Source: Paenisporosarcina quisquiliarum_A (GTDB lineage: Bacteria > Bacillota > Bacilli > Bacillales_A > Planococcaceae). Taken from it: a stretch of 64,000 bases of DNA. The position numbers were made by a program, and so were the translations under genes. The notes beneath the pieces are model-generated. The model searched no databases. It was not told the DNA's origin and worked only from the letters and a program-made list of their open reading frames with translations. The stretch spans positions 1-64,000 of the forward strand of contig NZ_JBHZRU010000002.1 of the NCBI RefSeq assembly GCF_043641925.1. Reading direction: 5' to 3'. This document shows positions 59,922 to 64,000 of this stretch, piece by piece (within the stretch, counting starts at the first letter, position 1; each line of letters opens with the position of its first letter).

Positions 59922-60215
59922 ATGATGTTAAGATTAGATCTTCAGTTTTTCGCATCGAAAAAAGGAGTAGGATCGACTCGTAATGGTCGTGACTCTCAAT
60001 CAAAACGCCTTGGCGCTAAACGCGCTGATGGTCAATTCGTTTCAGGTGGATCAATTTTGTACCGTCAACGCGGAACAAAAATTTATCCTGGTGAAAACGT
60101 AGGCCGTGGTGGAGATGACACACTTTTTGCGAAAGTTGACGGAGTAGTACGCTTTGAGCGTTATGGCCGCGACAAGAAAAAAGTTAGTGTATATCCTGTA
60201 GCTCAAGAAGCTTAA
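59922..60215 (+). CDS. rpmA: 50S ribosomal protein L27 with Prp-cleaved extension
   Basis: A 97-residue protein of the large subunit near the peptidyl-transferase centre. The N-terminus MMLRLDLQFFASKKGVGSTR contains the Prp site, cut after LQFF, so that mature L27 starts ASKKG. The rest is canonical (NGRDSQSKRLGAKRADGQ, GGSILYRQRGTKIYPG). AGGAGGTGG at 59908-59916 serves ATG 59922 or the next codon, 59925. Confidence 0.98.
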   Translation: MMLRLDLQFFASKKGVGSTRNGRDSQSKRLGAKRADGQFVSGGSILYRQRGTKIYPGENVGRGGDDTLFAKVDGVVRFERYGRDKKKVSVYPVAQEA

Positions 60216-60225
60216 TTCAACAGCC

Positions 60226-60256
60226 AAAGGACTGCATGTTTGCAGTCCTTTTTCTT
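60226..60256 (+). terminator. Terminator of rplU-prp-rpmA
   Basis: AAAGGACTGCA pairs perfectly with TGCAGTCCTTT around TGTT and is followed by TTCTTTT. Confidence 0.9.
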
Positions 60257-60323
60257 TTGCAACAAAACAGGTCTATTTCTTGGTATACTTAAGAAATTAG
60301 AAAAGCATAATGGAGAGTGACCT

Positions 60324-60854
60324 ATGACTGAAAAGCCTTTTTCAGTAAACGATGCATTGCGACATGCTCGTCATGATTTCTTAAATCAAATGCAACTTAT
60401 AAAAATGAATATGGATCTTGCTCGATTGGATGAAGCAAGGGAAGTCATAGCAAGCTATACAGAAAGATGTAAAGTGTTTTATGAGTTATCTAAATTACAA
60501 CTTCCTAAAACCTCAGAATGGCTTCAAACTGCCAATTGGCGTTTTCCAGGATTTAAAGTTGAAGTCGGCACTGAGATTACAATGCCTTATAAAACTGAAA
60601 TGGATGTTTCAATTCGAGACAGTTTAGAACTTTTCACTAAATTCTTAGAGCCAAAATTGAATCCATATTTTGAACACGAATTGCGTGTATGGATTGAAAG
60701 TACAGAAAATCTATTTAGGTTAACAGTTGAAGCAAATGGGAAATGGGAACTCGGCGACGATTTCTTGATGAAGACCCAAGGCTTAACAATTACTCACGAA
60801 TGTAAAACGACTGAAAAATGGCGTTTTCATATAGAAGAAAGCAAGGAGGGATAA
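60324..60854 (+). CDS. spo0B: Sporulation initiation phosphotransferase Spo0B
   Basis: Passes phosphate from Spo0F to Spo0A in the sporulation phosphorelay. The 176-residue protein forms a helical hairpin, with the phospho-accepting histidine H17 in LRHARHDFLNQMQLIKMNMD, and a degenerate ATPase-like C-terminal domain without nucleotide motifs. B. subtilis Spo0B is 192 residues and has the equivalent H in SRHDWMNKLQ. GGAGAGTG precedes ATG 60324. The spo0B-obg pair is conserved, with 3 bases between them. Confidence 0.9.
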   Translation: MTEKPFSVNDALRHARHDFLNQMQLIKMNMDLARLDEAREVIASYTERCKVFYELSKLQLPKTSEWLQTANWRFPGFKVEVGTEITMPYKTEMDVSIRDSLELFTKFLEPKLNPYFEHELRVWIESTENLFRLTVEANGKWELGDDFLMKTQGLTITHECKTTEKWRFHIEESKEG

Positions 60855-60857
60855 GCG

Positions 60858-62147
60858 ATGTTTGTCGATCACGTAAAGATATTTATTAAAGGCGGAGATG
60901 GCGGAGATGGAATGGTAGCATTCCGTCGCGAAAAATATGTACCAGATGGTGGACCAGCTGGTGGAGATGGTGGCCGTGGAGGAAATGTAATATTCGAAGT
61001 CGAAGAAGGCTTACGAACATTAATGGATTTTCGTTATAAGCGACATTTCAAAGCAAACCGTGGAGATCATGGTCAAAGTAAAAACATGCACGGTAGAGGT
61101 GCAGATGATTTAATCGTAAAAGTTCCACCAGGTACAGTTGTGATGACTGAAGAAGGTGGTACAGTTTTAGCTGATCTTGTGGAGCATGGACAACAAGCAG
61201 TTATTGCTAAAGGTGGCCGCGGTGGTCGTGGAAATTCACGCTTTGCTACACCACAAAATCCAGCACCTGAACTATCTGAAAAAGGTGAACCAGGCGAGGA
61301 AATTGAAGTTGTACTTGAACTTAAAGTATTAGCTGATGTCGGCTTAGTTGGATTCCCAAGTGTAGGAAAATCTACATTGTTATCAGTTGTATCTGCTGCA
61401 AAACCGAAAATTGCTGCTTACCATTTTACAACCATCGTACCGAATTTGGGAATGGTTGAAACAGAAGATGGAAGAAGCTTTGCGATGGCTGATTTACCTG
61501 GTTTAATCGAAGGTGCAAGTGAAGGTGTTGGTCTTGGTCATCAATTCCTGCGTCATATTGAACGTACACGTGTTATCGTGCATGTAATCGATATGTCTGG
61601 CCTAGAGGGTAGAGATCCGTATGAAGACTATGTCACAATCAATGATGAATTAAAACAATACAATTTACGATTAACGGAACGTCCTCAACTGATTGTTGCA
61701 AATAAAATGGACATGCCTGATTCAGAAGAAAATTTAGCAGAATTCCGTAAAAAACTTCCGGAAGATGTTAAAGTGTTCCCAATTTCAGCGCTATCTCGTA
61801 AAGGTTTAAATGAACTTTTATTTGCAATTGCAGATTTACTTGAAGTAACTGGAGAATTCTTGCTTCATGAGATGGCTGATGAAGAATCAGACGCAACTGT
61901 AATGTACAAGCACAAAAAAGAAAGCGATGGCTTCGAAGTATCGCGTGATGATGATGGTGCTTTCGTATTAAGTGGTTCATCAATCGAACGCTTATTTAAA
62001 ATGACTGATTTCTCTCGTGAAGATTCGATCCGTCGATTTGCTCGTCAATTACGTGGAATGGGCGTAGACGAAGCGCTACGTGAACGTGGAGCTGTTGATG
62101 GAGATACGGTTCGTTTACTTGAGTTTGAATTTGAATTTATTGAATAG
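60858..62147 (+). CDS. obg: GTPase Obg
   Basis: An essential GTPase linked to 50S maturation, the stringent response and sporulation initiation. The 429-residue protein has a Gly-rich Obg fold (FIKGGDGGDGMVAFRREKYV, GGPAGGDGGRGGNVIF), the GTPase domain with G1 GFPSVGKST, G2 TTIVPNLG, G3 DLPGLIEG, G4 NKMD, and a C-terminal OCT domain (about 350-429). AAGGAGGGAT lies before ATG 60858, inside the end of spo0B. Confidence 0.98.
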   Translation: MFVDHVKIFIKGGDGGDGMVAFRREKYVPDGGPAGGDGGRGGNVIFEVEEGLRTLMDFRYKRHFKANRGDHGQSKNMHGRGADDLIVKVPPGTVVMTEEGGTVLADLVEHGQQAVIAKGGRGGRGNSRFATPQNPAPELSEKGEPGEEIEVVLELKVLADVGLVGFPSVGKSTLLSVVSAAKPKIAAYHFTTIVPNLGMVETEDGRSFAMADLPGLIEGASEGVGLGHQFLRHIERTRVIVHVIDMSGLEGRDPYEDYVTINDELKQYNLRLTERPQLIVANKMDMPDSEENLAEFRKKLPEDVKVFPISALSRKGLNELLFAIADLLEVTGEFLLHEMADEESDATVMYKHKKESDGFEVSRDDDGAFVLSGSSIERLFKMTDFSREDSIRRFARQLRGMGVDEALRERGAVDGDTVRLLEFEFEFIE

Positions 62148-62165
62148 AAGGTGAGGATGGACTAA

Positions 62166-62621
62166 ATGAAAGACGTATCGGAACAACGATATTTTTTAGT
62201 GCGTGAGGATGTCCTAACAGAAGCGATGCAAAAAACACTTGATGCAAAGCAACTTTTGCAAAGCGGAGAAGTGGCTTCTATTTGGGATGCTGTTAAACAA
62301 GTCGATCTTTCACGCAGTGCTTTTTATAAATATCGCGATGCGGTCTTTCCTTTCCATTCCATTGTAAGGGAACGCATACTAACTGTATTTTTACAGTTAG
62401 AAGATCGAAAAGGGACGCTTGCGACCCTTCTACATACGGTGGCAGAAGCCACATGCAATGTTTTAACGATTCATCAAACGATACCTATCCAAGGAAGAGC
62501 AAATGTCACGTTATCTCTCGATGTTACGGCAATGTCGATGCAATTGGATGATTTTATTCATCAATTGAAGCGACTAGACTTTGTGGAATCTGCTGAAGTA
62601 ATTAGTTCTGGAGCATCCTAG
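62166..62621 (+). CDS. pheB: ACT-domain protein PheB
   Basis: A 151-residue protein with an N-terminal helical region (LLQSGEVASIWDAVKQVDLS, RSAFYKYRDAVFPF) and a C-terminal ACT domain (LEDRKGTLATLLHTVAEATC). ACT domains bind amino acids; PheB lies before pheA in Bacillus and is often called a chorismate mutase-like protein, but it lacks known catalytic residues. A helix-turn-helix-like N-terminus is possible. GAAGGTGAG precedes ATG 62166. Confidence 0.92.
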   Translation: MKDVSEQRYFLVREDVLTEAMQKTLDAKQLLQSGEVASIWDAVKQVDLSRSAFYKYRDAVFPFHSIVRERILTVFLQLEDRKGTLATLLHTVAEATCNVLTIHQTIPIQGRANVTLSLDVTAMSMQLDDFIHQLKRLDFVESAEVISSGAS

Positions 62622-62676
62622 TATTCTTTTATAACTTGATAGAGTATGGTGTGTATTATGTAAAGGGGTGTCTTCG

Positions 62677-63561
62677 ATGTCTTCTTCCATTTATGAAACG
62701 TGTATCGCTTATTTAGGTCCAGAAGCTTCATTTACTCATCTAGCTACCCAAGAACTATTTATGGATAAATGGTTAATGCCTTTTACAACAATACCTGAGT
62801 GTATTGAAGCAGTGGCAAATGGTGAAGTGGAATATGCAGTTGTTCCGCTAGAAAATGCGTTGGAAGGTTCTGTCCCTTTAACGATAGATTATTTGTTCCA
62901 TGATGTGTCCTTACATGTATCAGCGGAAATTCTTTCACCTATTGAACAGCATTTTATGGTTCATCCATCACAAGTTGAACAAAGCGACTCAATTGAAGCA
63001 GTTTATTCCCATCCACATGCTCTAGCACAATGTCATAAATATTTATATTATCGCTTTCGTGGGATCCCATTAGAACAAACAACATCTACGGCAGCTGCTG
63101 CTAAGTATGTGTCTGAAAATCCAGAGAAATGTATAGCTGCTATTGGAAATGCTTACGCAGCTAAAAAATATGGATTGACGATCGTTCAAGAAAATATCCA
63201 CGATTTTCATTTTAATCATACACGGTTTTTTGTATTGTCTAAGAACAATTCAACTTTTGATGTGGATGGTCATGACAATCAACCGAAAACAACCATGATG
63301 ATTCAACTTCCAGTTGATGATCGTTCTGGAGCACTTCACCAAGTGCTATCAGTGTTCGCTTGGCGACAATTAAATTTAAGTAAAATTGAGTCTAGACCGT
63401 TGAAGACGGGACTGGGTCATTATTTCTTTATCATTGATGTTTTAGCAGATGAGGAATCTCCTATGATGAGGGGAGCTAAAGAGGAGCTGCAAGCATTAGG
63501 CTGTGAAGTGAAATCTTTAGGAACTTATTATACATACAAAAAGGTGATGAATACCAAATAG
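62677..63561 (+). CDS. pheA: Prephenate dehydratase
   Basis: Converts prephenate to phenylpyruvate for phenylalanine synthesis. The 294-residue protein has the PDT domain with AYLGPEASFTHLATQELF, PLENALEGSV, SHPHALAQC and TTSTAAAAKYV (catalytic Thr region), and a C-terminal ACT domain for phenylalanine feedback (GALHQVLSVFAWRQLNLSKIESRP). AAAGGGG selects ATG 62677; a GTG at 62668 lies within that site. Confidence 0.96.
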   Translation: MSSSIYETCIAYLGPEASFTHLATQELFMDKWLMPFTTIPECIEAVANGEVEYAVVPLENALEGSVPLTIDYLFHDVSLHVSAEILSPIEQHFMVHPSQVEQSDSIEAVYSHPHALAQCHKYLYYRFRGIPLEQTTSTAAAAKYVSENPEKCIAAIGNAYAAKKYGLTIVQENIHDFHFNHTRFFVLSKNNSTFDVDGHDNQPKTTMMIQLPVDDRSGALHQVLSVFAWRQLNLSKIESRPLKTGLGHYFFIIDVLADEESPMMRGAKEELQALGCEVKSLGTYYTYKKVMNTK

Positions 63562-63580
63562 GGTATTCATCACCTTTTTT
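63538..63580. terminator. Bidirectional terminator between pheA and niaR
   Basis: AAAGGTGATGAATACC pairs perfectly with GGTATTCATCACCTTT around AAATA; runs of A and T lie on the two sides. The pheA stop codon is in the loop-proximal part. Confidence 0.9.
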
Positions 63581-63590
63581 CTATTATTGA

Positions 63591-63908
63591 TCAATCATTG
63601 GCAATATATCCTTTTTCACTCATTGCTACGATCGCACGTTCTAAAATGGAAGGTTCAGTCGCGACAATTAAATGTAAATGAATTCCTCCAGTTAATTCAG
63701 AAAGGAAACTTGCCCCTGTTTCATTCACTTTCTGCAAAAACAAATCAACTTCATGACGATTTGAAACTTGAATGGAAGCCGTTAAATCGCCGTAAACAGG
63801 ATGCTCAATCGTCACGTTCTTTACTAAAACACCTGCGTCAACTAAAGTGTAAAGTTCATCTTTTGCGTCCTCTGGTGAATGAATACAAGCAATTTGGCGT
63901 TCATACAA
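63591..63908 (-). CDS. niaR: NiaR C-terminal 3H ligand-binding domain (split from its DNA-binding part)
   Basis: A 105-residue segment matching the 3H domain of NiaR (YrxA), the nicotinate-responsive repressor of NAD synthesis genes. It contains VTIEHPVYGDLTASIQVSNR and SELTGGIHLHLIVA with the three conserved histidines, a metal and nicotinate site. An in-frame TAA (63915-63917) separates it from the upstream helix-turn-helix part. TTG 63908 has AAGGT just upstream, so restart of translation there is possible. The position after pheA, in inverse orientation, matches B. subtilis. Confidence 0.85.
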   Translation of the reverse strand: MYERQIACIHSPEDAKDELYTLVDAGVLVKNVTIEHPVYGDLTASIQVSNRHEVDLFLQKVNETGASFLSELTGGIHLHLIVATEPSILERAIVAMSEKGYIAND

Positions 63909-63914
63909 AGGACC

Positions 63915-64000
63915 TTAATTCGAGTTCTCAAAGTACACATAGCCTTGACTTGTCGCGATAATCGGTTCATTTCTAGCTTTTAGTAATGTCATATCCCCAA
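63915..64000 (-). pseudogene. niaR: NiaR N-terminal helix-turn-helix part, runs off the window edge
   Basis: In the same frame as the 3H segment, the minus strand reads DMTLLKARNEPIIATSQGYV, then YFENSN and TAA. This aligns with the end of the NiaR winged-helix domain in B. subtilis (usual D-I-S-L-L-K-A-K-N-x-P-I-I-A-T-S-Q-G-Y-V-Y). Reading on past the stop gives GPLYERQIACIH, the normal start of the 3H domain. So the gene is whole apart from one stop codon in the linker. It may be a point-mutated gene, a genuinely split gene, or a sequencing error. Confidence 0.7.

Noticed and set aside
63587..63961. 124-codon plus-strand frame opposite niaR
   Set aside because: Antisense of the 3H domain, whose protein sequence is clearly recognisable on the minus strand.

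Overview
The window is AT-rich chromosomal DNA of an endospore-forming member of the Bacillales. Gene content and order point to the Planococcaceae (Caryophanaceae: Sporosarcina, Psychrobacillus, Paenisporosarcina and relatives), but that family-level assignment is inference. The backbone follows the Bacillus subtilis order trxA-uvrC-lysC-yslB-sdhCAB-ysmA-gerE-ysmB-racE-rph-ysnA-ysnB-tRNA(Arg)-ysoA-tig-clpX-lonA-ysxC-hemAXCDBL-(spoVID position)-valS-folC-(comC/spoIIB position)-maf-radC-mreBCD-minCD-spoIVFAB-rplU-ysxB-rpmA-spo0B-obg-pheB-pheA-niaR almost gene for gene.

Region by region. 1-980: the end of an IS110-type transposase, a foldback repeat and trxA; etfA, which precedes trxA in B. subtilis, is absent, so synteny breaks here. 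980-13.2 kb: DNA repair, lysine-riboswitch-controlled aspartokinase, succinate dehydrogenase, a thioesterase behind a FadR-type operator, the late sporulation regulator gerE, and racE/rph/ysnA/ysnB. 13.2-21.6 kb: tRNA-Arg, an extra KinB-like sensor kinase, a TPR protein, trigger factor, ClpX, Lon and EngB (no gerM or lonB). 22.2-28.5 kb: the haem operon up to glutamate-1-semialdehyde aminotransferase. 28.7-36.6 kb: an AbrB-type membrane protein, a short SpoVID-like protein, a small inverted gene, T-box-controlled valS, an array of five 21-bp repeats and two tandem folC genes.

36.6-51.0 kb is the main accessory block: a membrane GAF-GGDEF diguanylate cyclase, a membrane protein plus a divergent VanW-like surface protein, three prepilin-like genes on the minus strand (one a 492-residue pilin with a beta-helix-like passenger), then pilB-pilT-pilC-pilA-pilM-pilN-pilO-pilD. 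This is a complete monoderm type IV pilus system, including the retraction ATPase and a PilO with a C-terminal LysM domain, at the locus where B. subtilis keeps only comC. 51.1-64.0 kb returns to the backbone: SpoIIB-like, Maf, RadC, MreBCD, MinCD, short SpoIVFA/SpoIVFB, the L21-Prp-L27 operon, Spo0B, Obg, PheB, PheA and a niaR gene split by an in-frame stop at the right edge.

The unusual material lies in the pilus block (beta-helix pilin, PilO-LysM, VanW-like partner, structured pilA leader), in trimmed sporulation proteins (SpoIVFB without a CBS domain, SpoVID-like without LysM), in a four-copy foldback repeat family, in the 21-bp phased repeat array, and in the split niaR.
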